A stretch of DNA of 64,000 nt from Hydrogenoanaerobacterium saccharovorans. Lineage in GTDB: Bacteria > Bacillota > Clostridia > Oscillospirales > Ruminococcaceae. The stretch lies in NCBI RefSeq assembly GCF_016901815.1, contig NZ_JACSNR010000002.1:62001-126000 (forward strand), read 5' to 3'. How positions within the stretch are numbered: position 1 is the first letter of the stretch; every line of letters begins with the position of its first letter. Below, one piece after another: positions 16,801 through 24,154 of this stretch. A program made the translations under genes and the position numbers. The notes beneath the pieces are model-generated. The model was not told the DNA's origin. It did no database searches and saw only the letters and a program-made list of their open reading frames with translations.

Positions 16801-17587
16801 TGTTCTTGCCGGCATGGACAGTACCCCGCAGTTCCAGATAGTTCTTGTATTCCTCGGCAATGTAGTCACAGCCGATCTTCACATCGTCGATCTGGGTGGC
16901 AAAGGTGGTGTGCCGGCAGTGATCCGACCAGTAGGTGTCGATCATCTTCACCTCGGTGATGGTGGGGTCACGGTGCTCGGTATCCCGGAAGTAGGCCTGA
17001 CAGCAGAGTGCGTCGTCCAGATCCATGGCAAGGCCCTGGGTACGGATAAACTCCTCCAGACCGGCCCGGTCCAGAGCGGTAAAGCCCTCTACTGTGGCAA
17101 CGGTCTCCGGAACAGCATAGCGGGCCTCCAGGGTCTCAGGCATCTCCAGCGAAGCCTCCCGGGATTCCACCGGGTTGATCAGATAGGTCTTGATCCGCTC
17201 GAGTTCCTCATCGGTGATGTCGCCCTCCAGTACATAGACCCGGGCATTCTGCACGGTGGGACGCTCGCACAGGGTGGCGAGCTGGATGCACTGGGCGCAG
17301 GAATCGGCCCGCTGGTCGAACTGACCGGGCAGGTACTCAATGGCAAAGACCTTGCCGTCACCGGCAGGGAGCTCGTCATAGACCATATCCACCGGGGGCT
17401 CGGAGAAGACGGTATCCCGCACCGAATCGAATACCTCCCGGCTGATGCCCTCCACATCATACCGGTTCAGCAGCCGGACATGGCGGAGCTTCGAAAGCCC
17501 GAGATCGTTCCGGAGCGACGCCAGAACCCCGGCAGCCTCCACGGCAAAGGGTTCCTTCTTCTCCACATAGATCCTGTAAACAGACAT
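13883..17587 (-). CDS. purL: phosphoribosylformylglycinamidine synthase, single-chain
   Basis: Fourth step of purine synthesis: FGAR plus glutamine plus ATP gives FGAM. At 1234 residues it is the long fused form (PurS-like N-terminus, linker, two AIRS-like halves, C-terminal glutaminase). Visible marks are DTYWSDHCRHTTF (about residue 225), the FKNETHNHPTEIEPFGGAAT nucleotide site, and GGKDSMSGSF. In the amidotransferase domain the nucleophile Cys is present in GICNGFQALIK, and His/Glu are in AHFER. I chose ATG 17587, nine bases after AAGGAG; a TTG nine bases earlier abuts the Shine-Dalgarno. No other pur gene is adjacent. Confidence 0.97.
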   Translation of the reverse strand: MSVYRIYVEKKEPFAVEAAGVLASLRNDLGLSKLRHVRLLNRYDVEGISREVFDSVRDTVFSEPPVDMVYDELPAGDGKVFAIEYLPGQFDQRADSCAQCIQLATLCERPTVQNARVYVLEGDITDEELERIKTYLINPVESREASLEMPETLEARYAVPETVATVEGFTALDRAGLEEFIRTQGLAMDLDDALCCQAYFRDTEHRDPTITEVKMIDTYWSDHCRHTTFATQIDDVKIGCDYIAEEYKNYLELRGTVHAGKNKPVTLMDLATIGAKELRRAGILTDLDESEEINACSVKITVDHDGKAEDWLLMFKNETHNHPTEIEPFGGAATCLGGAIRDPLSGRSYVYQAMRLTGAGNPLTPASQTLPGKLPQRKIVTTAAAGYSSYGNQIGLATGHVAEVYHPGYVAKRMEVGAVMGAAPADAVVREVPAPGDVVILLGGATGRDGCGGATGSSKSHTAQSLTTCGAEVQKGNAPEERKIQRLFRNPEVTRLIRRCNDFGAGGVSVAIGELADGLDIQLDRVPKKYEGLDGTELAISESQERMAVVVSAENADRFIAAAEKENLSATPVAVVTDKNRLVMHWNGRTIVDLSRDFLNSNGAAKHISVEVAAPALRQPEQETGSASERWMQRVGSLNVASQKGLVQRFDSTISGGTVLLPFGGKHQLSPSQVMAAKIPVLDGKTTTCSMMAWGFDPYLSEQSPYHGAMYAVIESIAKLTAAGADWRHCWLSFQEYFEKLGRDADRWGKPFAALLGALRAQLELGAGAIGGKDSMSGSFEDIHVPPTLISFAVSTQKIDRIISTEFKAAGHPVYLFAPRTDENGLPDFESLRTMLDTVRDRIADGTAVTGWAVGAGGICEGITKMALGNGIGFAFEEGTDVDRVFAPLHGAILLECVGECDGGELLGHTTEDFAIRLDGETIGGLDMRGRWEETLHSVYPYHMPTPKEAAPEVRWDGGMVIAASEKFAKPRVLIPVFPGTNCEYDVARVFAMEGAVPEIFVVRNRTSAEIEESANAFAQLIRQSQIVSIPGGFSGGDEPDGSGKFITAFFRSPAVTEAVMELLRNRDGLMNGICNGFQALIKLGLVPYGEIVDIKASDPTLTFNKIGRHQSTMVRTKVVSNRSPWLSECELGGVYTVGLSHGEGRFVCSEKQFAELVANGQIASQYVDLSGKPSMAVEYNPNGSSYAVEGITSPDGRVFGKMAHFERFSEGVYRNIEGHKYQPVFKGAVKYYK

Positions 17588-17610
17588 ATTGCACAACTCC
17601 TTAAACCTCT

Positions 17611-17634
17611 GCCGCCCCGAAAGCGGCGTTTTTT
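17611..17634 (+). terminator. plus-strand hairpin with T tract in the purL leader
   Basis: GCCGC and GCGGC pair around a short loop and are followed on the plus strand by TTTTTT. No plus-strand gene lies upstream. On the purL mRNA it is a 5'-leader hairpin preceded by A residues. It may stop antisense transcripts or have no role. Confidence 0.35.
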
Positions 17635-17655
17635 GTTTTGCACTGTTTTTCCTGT

Positions 17656-17683
17656 TCTATATCGTTAATCCCTGTCCTGTCAG
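17656..17683 (-). promoter_or_regulatory. probable purL promoter
   Basis: Minus strand CTGACA, 16-base spacer, TATAGA, about 70 bases before the purL start. Confidence 0.5.
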
Positions 17684-17698
17684 GGAGAAACGGCTCTG

Positions 17699-18991
17699 TT
17701 ATCCGGCAAAGACGCCGGTACAGCCCTCCGGGCCGGCCTCTGTAATCCGGACCGGAAGGAGCTCTCCCCGGCGGTCATCCGCACAGCGGACCCGCACCGG
17801 GGTGTAGTTGGGAGTATAGCCCCGGACCCAGTCCGGCTCCCGCTTCTTTTCAATCAGCACCATCTGCACGGTGCCCACCTGGGCCTCGTAAAACGCCCGG
17901 GCACTGCCGGCGGTGATCTCCGCCAGTTCCGAAGCCCGGCGGCGGCGCTCCTCCATGGGGACCGGGTCGGGCATGGAAGCAGCCGCTGTGCCCCGGCGCT
18001 CCGAATAAGGGAAGATATGTACCATGGCGAAACCCATCTCCCGGACAAAGCCGCAGGTCTCTGCGAACTCCTCGGGAGTCTCCCCGGGGAAGCCGGTGAT
18101 CACATCGGTGGTGATGGCACACCCGGGAAACTTCTCCCGGAGCGCCCCGGCGATCTCCCGGTAGCGGGCGGTGGTGTAATGGCGGTTCATCCGGGCCAGA
18201 GTGGCGTCACAGCCGCTCTGGAGCGAGAGATGGAACTGCCCGCAGAGCTGCGGCATTGCCGCCAGCCGGGCGATGTCCGCATCGGTGAGCAGTTCCGGCT
18301 CCAGGGAACCGATGCGCACCCGGTCGATGCCCGGCACCGAGGCCGCTGCCTCCACCGCGTCGGGCAGACGCAGCCCCAGCTCCCGTCCGTAGAGGGAGAG
18401 GTTGATGCCGGTGAGCACCACTTCCCGGTAGCCTGCCGCCGCCAGTCCCGCTACCTCCTCCCGGAGAGCGGAGAGCTCCTTGGAGCGCAGCGGCCCCCGG
18501 GCATAGGGTATGATGCAGTAGGCGCAGAACTGGGTGCAGCCGTCCTGGATTTTTAAGAAGGCCCGTGTGTGATCTTCGTCCCCCAGGGCCTCCAGCGGCT
18601 CGAAGGGCTCGCTCTTCTCATGGGGCAGCACCCGCACCAGCCGCTGCCGGTGGGTGAGGTACTCCTCCACCGCGTCCACCACCGCCCGGCGCTCCCGGGT
18701 GCCCAGCACCAGGTCGGCTTCGGGCAGTTCCTCGGCGGCATGGGGATCGGTCTGGGGCAGGCAGCCGGTGAGAGCCACCACTGCCAGCGGATGTTCCCGG
18801 CGCAGCCGCCGGACGATCTGCCGGGTCTTTTTATCACCGGAGGAGGTGACGGTGCAGGAGTTGACGATGTAGAGATCCGCCTCCTGTGCCGGCGGTACGA
18901 TCTCATACCCCCGGCGGCGGAACAGCTCCTCCATGGCCTGGGATTCATACTGGTTGACCTTGCAGCCCAGCGTATAAAATGCGGCCTTCAT
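17699..18991 (-). CDS. mtaB: tRNA t6A37 C2-methylthiotransferase
   Basis: Radical-SAM enzyme that methylthiolates N6-threonylcarbamoyladenosine at tRNA position 37. The N-terminal UPF0004 domain has Cys at LGCKVNQYES, NSCTVT and LTGCLPQ (three ligands of one cluster). The radical-SAM motif CTQFCAYC is near residues 150-157. A TRAM-like C-terminal domain follows. The opening LGCKVNQYES and the 430-residue length separate MtaB from MiaB and RimO. It precedes purL but purL has its own promoter. Confidence 0.95.
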   Translation of the reverse strand: MKAAFYTLGCKVNQYESQAMEELFRRRGYEIVPPAQEADLYIVNSCTVTSSGDKKTRQIVRRLRREHPLAVVALTGCLPQTDPHAAEELPEADLVLGTRERRAVVDAVEEYLTHRQRLVRVLPHEKSEPFEPLEALGDEDHTRAFLKIQDGCTQFCAYCIIPYARGPLRSKELSALREEVAGLAAAGYREVVLTGINLSLYGRELGLRLPDAVEAAASVPGIDRVRIGSLEPELLTDADIARLAAMPQLCGQFHLSLQSGCDATLARMNRHYTTARYREIAGALREKFPGCAITTDVITGFPGETPEEFAETCGFVREMGFAMVHIFPYSERRGTAAASMPDPVPMEERRRRASELAEITAGSARAFYEAQVGTVQMVLIEKKREPDWVRGYTPNYTPVRVRCADDRRGELLPVRITEAGPEGCTGVFAG

Positions 18992-19058
18992 CGTCCACCT
19001 CCATGTGGGAAATCAAAATGGCGGCAAAAATCCTGTTATTTCTGCCGTCCTACCTTAG

Positions 19059-19087
19059 ATTATAAACAATCCGGCAGGAAATTACAA
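19059..19087 (-). promoter_or_regulatory. mtaB promoter
   Basis: Minus strand TTGTAA, 17-base spacer, perfect TATAAT, 67 bases before mtaB. Confidence 0.7.
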
Positions 19088-19256
19088 TCTCACCGGGCAT
19101 TCCGGGCCGCATTTCCCGGCAGTTTGGACAGTTTCACACAAAACCGGAAATTTCCCGGCAGCTTTTAAGCGATTTCCCCATTCCCGGGCTGTCAATTTCT
19201 TTGGGGCTGTGCTATGATAAAGACAAATCCAAGCGGTACGGAAAGGAAGGAAGCGT

Positions 19257-19820
19257 ATGGTCTTCGCAAACAAAGGCTGGGAGAATACTCCCGAAGCTGC
19301 CCGGCTGGCCTGTGACTATGCCCGGGAACACGGCATCAAACATGTGGTGATCGCCTCCAAAACCGGCTATACCACCGACATCTTCATGGACACCTTTGCC
19401 AAGGCAGGTGTGGATGTCCACTTTGTGAATGTCACCCACTGCTATGGCGACCTGGGCCCCGGTCAGTGTGAAATGACCCCCGAAAAGCGCCGGGAACTCA
19501 CCGACAAGGGCGTGACTGTCATCACTGCCACCCATGCCCTCTCAGGTGCGGAACGGGGCATCGTCAACAAGTACGGCGGCGTCACCCCGGCTATCCTCAT
19601 GGCGGACACCCTCAAGATGCTCGGACAGGGCATGAAGGTGGGCGTGGAGATCTCCCTGATGGCTATGGACAACGGCGCTGTTCCCTACGGCGAGGAGATC
19701 CTGGCGGTAGGCGGCTGCGGTCATGGCGCCGACTATGTCATCAGCCTGATCCCCGGCCACTCCAACAACCTCTTTGAAACCAAGGTCATCGACATCATCT
19801 GCAAGCCGAGAATTTCCTGA
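19257..19820 (+). CDS. stand-alone pyruvate kinase alpha/beta (C-terminal) domain protein
   Basis: A 187-residue protein that resembles the C-terminal domain of pyruvate kinase (the allosteric alpha/beta domain) without the catalytic barrel. Marks are NTPEAARLACDYAREHGIKHVVIASKTGYTT at the start and a Gly-rich GGCGHGADYVISLIPGHSN near the end. Such single-domain homologues occur in Clostridia and archaea and have no established function. Start ATG 19257 follows GGAAGGAAGC. It has its own terminator and is monocistronic. Confidence 0.75.
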   Translation: MVFANKGWENTPEAARLACDYAREHGIKHVVIASKTGYTTDIFMDTFAKAGVDVHFVNVTHCYGDLGPGQCEMTPEKRRELTDKGVTVITATHALSGAERGIVNKYGGVTPAILMADTLKMLGQGMKVGVEISLMAMDNGAVPYGEEILAVGGCGHGADYVISLIPGHSNNLFETKVIDIICKPRIS

Positions 19821-19834
19821 CCCCTCCCGAAAAA

Positions 19835-19858
19835 GACAGCTCCCGGGCTGTCTTTTTT
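19835..19858 (+). terminator. intrinsic terminator
   Basis: GACAGC and GCTGTC around a short loop, then TTTTTT, 15 bases past the stop of the PK-C gene. Confidence 0.85.
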
Positions 19859-19955
19859 CTTTTTCCTGCCGGGGATCACAGCTATTTGTCCCCTTTGCCG
19901 CATAGATATAAAGGGATCGTATCCGATTTTTTTGCGGACAAAGGAGTGCTGACCT

Positions 19956-21125
19956 ATGAAAAAACACCTGTGCAGAGCTCTGCTGGCTCTGACGCTGGCA
20001 CTGGCGGTGACGGGAACCACCCTTCCCACCGCCTGGGCCGCTGAATCAGAGGAGAATGCCCCTCTGGACTGTGCCTCCGCCCTGCTGATGGAAGCGGAAA
20101 GCAGACGGGTACTGTTTGAATACAATGCCGATGACCGCCATGCTCCGGCCTCCATCACCAAGATCATGACCATGCTGCTGGTCTGCGAGGCGGTGGACGC
20201 CGGGCAGATCTCCCTGGACGACACTGTCACCACCTCCCCCTATGCCTCCTCCATGGGCGGATCGGAGATCTGGCTCGAGCCCTATGAAACCATGACGGTG
20301 GACGAGATGCTCCGGGCCACTGCCATTGCCTCCGCCAATGACGCCGCTGTGGCCCTGGGAGAACACCTGGCGGGCACCGAAGCCATGTTCGCCGATAAGA
20401 TGAACCAGAAGGCGGCACAGCTGGGCATGGACTCCACCCACTTTGTTAACGCCTGCGGGCTGGACGAAGAGGGCCACTACACCACCGCCCGGGACATTGC
20501 AGTCATGGCAAGGGAACTGCTTCAGCACCGGTGGATCACCGACTACACCACTGTCTGGCAGGATACCCTCCGGGGCGGCGAAACCGAGCTGGTGAACACC
20601 AACCGTCTGGTGCGGTTCTATGACGGGTGCATCGGGCTCAAGACCGGCACCACCGACGATGCCGGCTGCTGTGTCTGCGCGGTGGCGGAGCGGGACGGCA
20701 TGACCCTCATCGCCGTGATCCTGGGCGCCCCGGACAGCGACACCCGCTTTGAGAGCGCCAAGAGCCTGCTGGACTATGGCTTCGCAAGCTATGCCCTGGC
20801 CCCGGCTCCCGAAGTGGAGGGTCAGCTCTCGCCGGTACCGGTGCGCCATGGAACTGAACCCACGGTGACCCCGGTGCCGGACGCTCCGGAGGGCATTCTG
20901 GTGGAGAAGGCCCGCCGGAACGACCTGACCTGCGAAGCGGAACTCCTGCCCGAAGTGGAGGCGCCGGTGGAGGAGGGACAGGTGCTGGGAAGCGTCAAAG
21001 TCCTCCTTGACGGCGAGGCTCTGACAGAATATGATATTATCGCCTCCCAGGCAGTGCCCCGTATGGAATTCGGTACGGCGTTCTGTCGGCTCCTGAGCGC
21101 CCTTTGCGGGGCTGATGTAGAGTAA
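19956..21125 (+). CDS. D-alanyl-D-alanine carboxypeptidase (S11), DacF-like
   Basis: Second S11 penicillin-binding protein of the window. Signal peptide 1-29 ends TAWAA. Active-site motifs are SITK at 66-69, SAN at 126-128 and KTG at 229-231. A C-terminal beta domain follows. It contains several extra Cys residues (for example GCCVCAVAERDG, about residues 237-248), unlike the other two copies, which may form disulfides outside the cell. ATG 19956 follows AAGGAGTGCTGACCT. It is probably expressed alone; pgi downstream has its own promoter. Confidence 0.93.
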   Translation: MKKHLCRALLALTLALAVTGTTLPTAWAAESEENAPLDCASALLMEAESRRVLFEYNADDRHAPASITKIMTMLLVCEAVDAGQISLDDTVTTSPYASSMGGSEIWLEPYETMTVDEMLRATAIASANDAAVALGEHLAGTEAMFADKMNQKAAQLGMDSTHFVNACGLDEEGHYTTARDIAVMARELLQHRWITDYTTVWQDTLRGGETELVNTNRLVRFYDGCIGLKTGTTDDAGCCVCAVAERDGMTLIAVILGAPDSDTRFESAKSLLDYGFASYALAPAPEVEGQLSPVPVRHGTEPTVTPVPDAPEGILVEKARRNDLTCEAELLPEVEAPVEEGQVLGSVKVLLDGEALTEYDIIASQAVPRMEFGTAFCRLLSALCGADVE

Positions 21126-21180
21126 ATCAAGAATTATTTGTTAATAATCAATAAAATGATTCAGGGGAGTAAAGTATATC

Positions 21181-21209
21181 TTGAAAAAATGAACAAGATA
21201 GAGTAGAAT
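21181..21209 (+). promoter_or_regulatory. pgi promoter
   Basis: TTGAAA, 17-base spacer, TAGAAT, with AAAGGAG of pgi about 12 bases beyond the likely start of transcription. Confidence 0.8.
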
Positions 21210-21237
21210 AGTGTTAAAGCACAAAGGAGTAAAAAAG

Positions 21238-22530
21238 ATGTCCCTGATTTTAGATGAACAGTTTTTGAGCGGCTTTGTTACCCAGTCGGAACTGGACGCG
21301 TATACCGGACGGCTTGCGGCAGCGCGGGAGCGCCTGCACACTCCGGACGGACAGCCCAAGGGCTGGCGCACCCTCCCGTGTGATACCGGAGAGGAACTCC
21401 TCTCGGCTGTGGAAACCGCAGCCCGGACAATCCGGGAAGAGGCGGACATCCTGCTGGTGATCGGCATCGGCGGCTCCTATCTCGGTGCCAAGGCCGCACT
21501 GGACTTCCTGCCCGGTGCCAATGGCCCCGAAGTGCTGTTCCTCGGCAACGATATGAGTCCCTCCCATCTCTCGGAGGTCCTCTCCCGGTGTGAAGGCCGG
21601 GAGATCGCCGTCAATGTCATCTCCAAATCCGGTTCCACCACCGAGCCGGCCATTGCGTTCCGGCTGGTTCTGGAACTGATGCAGCGGCGATATGGCAGCG
21701 AGGCTGCCCGCAGGATCTGGTGCACCACCGATCCTGCCAGCGGTATTCTCCGGCAGATGTGTGAGGAAGAGGGCTGGGGCCGGTTCGAAATCCCCCGGGA
21801 TGTGGGCGGACGGTTCTCGGTACTGACTCCGGTGGGACTGCTTCCCATCGCCGCCGCGGGACATGACATCCGGGCCCTGATGGAAGGTGCCCGCACCGCA
21901 CAGCGGCTCTATGATGAGCCGGACCATGATCTGCTTCTCAATCCGGCATACCGTTATGCCGCGATTCAGGATATTCTTTCCCGGAAGGGAAAAAGTGTGG
22001 AACTCTTCGGCGCCTATGAACCTTTCGCCAGCGGTCTTTCCCTGTGGCTGATCCAGCTGTACGGAGAGAGCTGCGGCAAGGACGGAAAGGGGCTGTTCCC
22101 CGCTTCGGCGCAGTTTTCCACCGATCTCCACTCTCTGGGACAGTACATCCAGGAGGGCCAGCGCATCCTGTGTGAAACAGTGCTGGACTTTGCCGATACC
22201 GGCTGCGGTCTCACCGTTCCGGTACTGGGCAGCGACCATGACGGTCTGGGTTATCTGGAAGGCAGAAGCCTTGGCGAGATCAACCGCATTGCCCTGATGG
22301 CGACTGCCGAAGCCCATTGGAACGGCGGCGTACCGGTGACGCTGGTCACCGCACCCCGACGGGACGCGCAGACCCTGGGCGAACTCTTCTACTTCTTCGA
22401 ACTGAGCTGTGCTGTATCCGGGTATCTGCTGGGGATCAATCCCTTCGACCAGCCGGGTGTGGAACAGTACAAGCGCAATATGTTCCGTCTGCTGGGCAAG
22501 CCGGGCTATACCGGAACAGAGGCAAAATAA
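21238..22530 (+). CDS. pgi: glucose-6-phosphate isomerase
   Basis: Interconverts glucose 6-phosphate and fructose 6-phosphate. The short bacterial form (430 residues) is typical of Bacillota. The phosphosugar-binding signatures are IGIGGSYLGAKAALDFL (about residues 71-87) and NVISKSGSTTEPAIAFR (about 126-142). I chose ATG 21238 after AAAGGAGTAAAAAAG; the frame begins 27 bases earlier but without a ribosome site. It stands alone here; pgk, tpiA and gpmI are 35 kb away. Confidence 0.96.
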   Translation: MSLILDEQFLSGFVTQSELDAYTGRLAAARERLHTPDGQPKGWRTLPCDTGEELLSAVETAARTIREEADILLVIGIGGSYLGAKAALDFLPGANGPEVLFLGNDMSPSHLSEVLSRCEGREIAVNVISKSGSTTEPAIAFRLVLELMQRRYGSEAARRIWCTTDPASGILRQMCEEEGWGRFEIPRDVGGRFSVLTPVGLLPIAAAGHDIRALMEGARTAQRLYDEPDHDLLLNPAYRYAAIQDILSRKGKSVELFGAYEPFASGLSLWLIQLYGESCGKDGKGLFPASAQFSTDLHSLGQYIQEGQRILCETVLDFADTGCGLTVPVLGSDHDGLGYLEGRSLGEINRIALMATAEAHWNGGVPVTLVTAPRRDAQTLGELFYFFELSCAVSGYLLGINPFDQPGVEQYKRNMFRLLGKPGYTGTEAK

Positions 22531-22597
22531 AGATTGTTGTAATCACTGTATTCGTTACAGCGGATATACAAATTAAAGTGACAGGGAGGAATTTACT

Positions 22598-23008
22598 ATG
22601 ATTAGACTGATCGTTGGACTGAAAGGCAGCGGCAAGACCACAAGACTGATTGAAATGGTCAATGAGGCTGTGGCAGCGGAAAAGGGCGATGTGATCTGCG
22701 TGGAAAAGACCACCAAGCTCAACAATGACCTGGACCGCCGGGTACGCCTGATCGACATGGACGACTATGAGGTTGGCAATTTTGATGGCCTCTATGGGTT
22801 CCTGACCGGTCTGTATGCCGCAAATTACGACACAACTGATATCTTTGTGGACCAGACCCTGAAGATCGCCGGCGATGACCTCACCGAACTGGCGAAGATG
22901 ATCGAGCGGCTGGACGCCACAGCTGCGAAGGAAGGCTTTGCCATTACCTTCACTATTTCGGCTGATCCCTCTGCTCTCCCTGCAGCGCTTGGTAAATATG
23001 TGATCTGA
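22598..23008 (+). CDS. small P-loop protein of unknown function
   Basis: A 136-residue protein with a Walker A motif GLKGSGKTT at residues 7-15. A possible Walker B hydrophobic strand ends in TTDIFVDQ near residue 85. No other ATPase domain motifs are present. Proteins of this size and pattern are common in Clostridia and are usually left as uncharacterised. ATG 22598 has GGGAGG upstream. It follows pgi by 67 bases and may be co-transcribed with it. Confidence 0.75.
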   Translation: MIRLIVGLKGSGKTTRLIEMVNEAVAAEKGDVICVEKTTKLNNDLDRRVRLIDMDDYEVGNFDGLYGFLTGLYAANYDTTDIFVDQTLKIAGDDLTELAKMIERLDATAAKEGFAITFTISADPSALPAALGKYVI

Positions 23009-23084
23009 CCTAATTCAGAACCGTATGGAAAAACCGGCGCGGCCCTGCGGCTGCGCTGTTTTTCTGTGTCAATCTCCCCCTGTG

Positions 23085-23123
23085 AAAAAAGCGGACCGTC
23101 CTCCCCGGACGATCCGCTTTTTT
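23085..23123. terminator. bidirectional terminator between convergent genes
   Basis: GCGGACCGTCC pairs with GGACGATCCGC between A and T tracts. It serves the P-loop gene on the plus strand and the phosphoesterase on the minus strand. Confidence 0.85.
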
Positions 23124-23130
23124 ATGCTGT

Positions 23131-23799
23131 TTACCGCTGTTCTGCCGGGACTACTTCCCGGAATACCGCCTGCTGCCGGGGCGGGATCTTTTTATCCTTG
23201 TGCAGCCGTCCGAAATACCAGCTGCCGAACTGCATCTCCTGTTCCACCCGGTCCAGGAAGGCCCCCAGGGGCGAGATTTCGGTGCGGTCGCCGCCCAGGA
23301 AGATGCGCATCCGGTCGGACGGCTGATGGGTGATGATAAGATCCACCCCGCCGCTTTGGGTCAGGCGTTCTTCCGCGGCTGCCAGCTCCTCGGCTGTGGG
23401 CATCTCCTCACTGTGCCAGGTGCCGCTCTCCAGACGCTCATCCATATCCTCGCTGACTCCGCCGCCCAGGAAGAATACCTTCTTCCCCTCCAGCGTCAGG
23501 ATCGTCCCGCGTTCGGCATAGAGCAGATTCCCTTCAATGCGGCGCACTGTGCCGCCGGCATATTCCTCCTCCGGGAACTTCCGGATCATGGGCAGGTTGT
23601 CATGGGTGCCGTCCACAAAGATGGTGGTGTACTTCTGCTTGCCGATCTTCCGGCGCAGCTTCAGTTCTGCCGGGCTCCCATCCCATACAAAGCCAAAATC
23701 CCCGCATACCAGCAGGGTATCCCCTTTTTTCAGCCGCCGGAGCGCCTTGTCCGAAAGCCGTGCCGGATCACCGTGCAGATCACCTGTTACATAAATCAA
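23131..23799 (-). CDS. calcineurin-like metallophosphoesterase
   Basis: Two-metal phosphoesterase fold. Visible metal motifs are GDLHG (residues 6-10), GDFGFVWDG (about 33-41), GTHDN (about 63-67) and ITHQP (about 158-162). Two positions depart from the general pattern: GNH[D/E] reads GTHDN, and the final GHxH reads GRLH (FGRLHKDK). Thr at the first position seems tolerated in this subfamily, but Arg for a metal-ligand His is unusual. Substrate unknown. It is transcribed away from the dac leader. Confidence 0.85.
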   Translation of the reverse strand: MIYVTGDLHGDPARLSDKALRRLKKGDTLLVCGDFGFVWDGSPAELKLRRKIGKQKYTTIFVDGTHDNLPMIRKFPEEEYAGGTVRRIEGNLLYAERGTILTLEGKKVFFLGGGVSEDMDERLESGTWHSEEMPTAEELAAAEERLTQSGGVDLIITHQPSDRMRIFLGGDRTEISPLGAFLDRVEQEMQFGSWYFGRLHKDKKIPPRQQAVFREVVPAEQR

Positions 23800-23861
23800 A
23801 GCTCCATCCCTCCCGGGGAATTGTAAAAATTTTTACCCGGCTTTTAATCCCCGGGCAGGTT

Positions 23862-23870
23862 TGCTATAAT
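23862..23870 (+). promoter_or_regulatory. extended -10 promoter of the third DD-carboxypeptidase gene
   Basis: TGCTATAAT, an extended -10 with a perfect TATAAT. At 17-base spacing the -35 is only TTTTAA. Transcription would start near 23877, about 280 bases before the coding start. Confidence 0.6.
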
Positions 23871-23877
23871 GATATTG

Positions 23878-24154
23878 TATTGACTGTTTTCCTGTGCCCG
23901 GAACAATCCCGGTGAAAATCCCGCCGGAGATGCCATATGCCGGCACAGCGGTCATTGTACCGCCGTTTCCCTCTCTGGGGAGAAACAGTCCGATGCAGCT
24001 ATTATACCATGTTTTTCGCCTCATGGAAAAACAGGGGCATCTTTTTCATCTGCCCTGTCCAGGACAGGTACCGGACCTCAGAGGCCCATTATTATGACTG
24101 CATACCGGTCATTATATCATATTCATTCAGCCGTGGGAAAGGAATATCAAACGG
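23878..24154 (+). promoter_or_regulatory. long structured 5' leader, candidate cis-regulatory RNA
   Basis: This stretch without a gene holds several exact pairings: GACTGTTT 23882-23889 with AAACAGTC 23983-23990; CTGTGCC 23892-23898 with GGCACAG 23942-23948; GCGGT/ACCGC at 23948-23963; GTTTC 23965-23969 with GAAAC 23982-23986; TGTTTTTC/GAAAAACA at 24010-24033; and CCTGTCC/GGACAGG near 24053-24067. The first and fourth pairings use the same bases and cannot form together. I cannot match it to a known riboswitch class. Confidence 0.4.

Noticed and set aside
13883-17587. Possible loss of glutaminase residues in PurL, as in CarA
   Set aside because: The PurL nucleophile Cys (GICNGFQ) and the His and Glu (AHFER) are present, so its amidotransferase domain looks intact.
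13928-17668. A very long open frame on the plus strand opposite purL
   Set aside because: It is a shadow frame caused by GC-biased third positions of purL; it has no ribosome site, and purL on the minus strand matches its family over the full length. The same holds for long frames opposite carB (33044-36466), der/plsY (8541-10694), rluB/dac (228-2351), lysS (42194-44182) and spoIIE.
23878-24000. Cobalamin or c-di-AMP riboswitch in the dac leader
   Set aside because: Only short words agree with either consensus; the conserved core (for example the B12 box or the CCGNNUCCGUCAGCUAA-like end of ydaO) is not present in order. I kept it as an unassigned structured leader.
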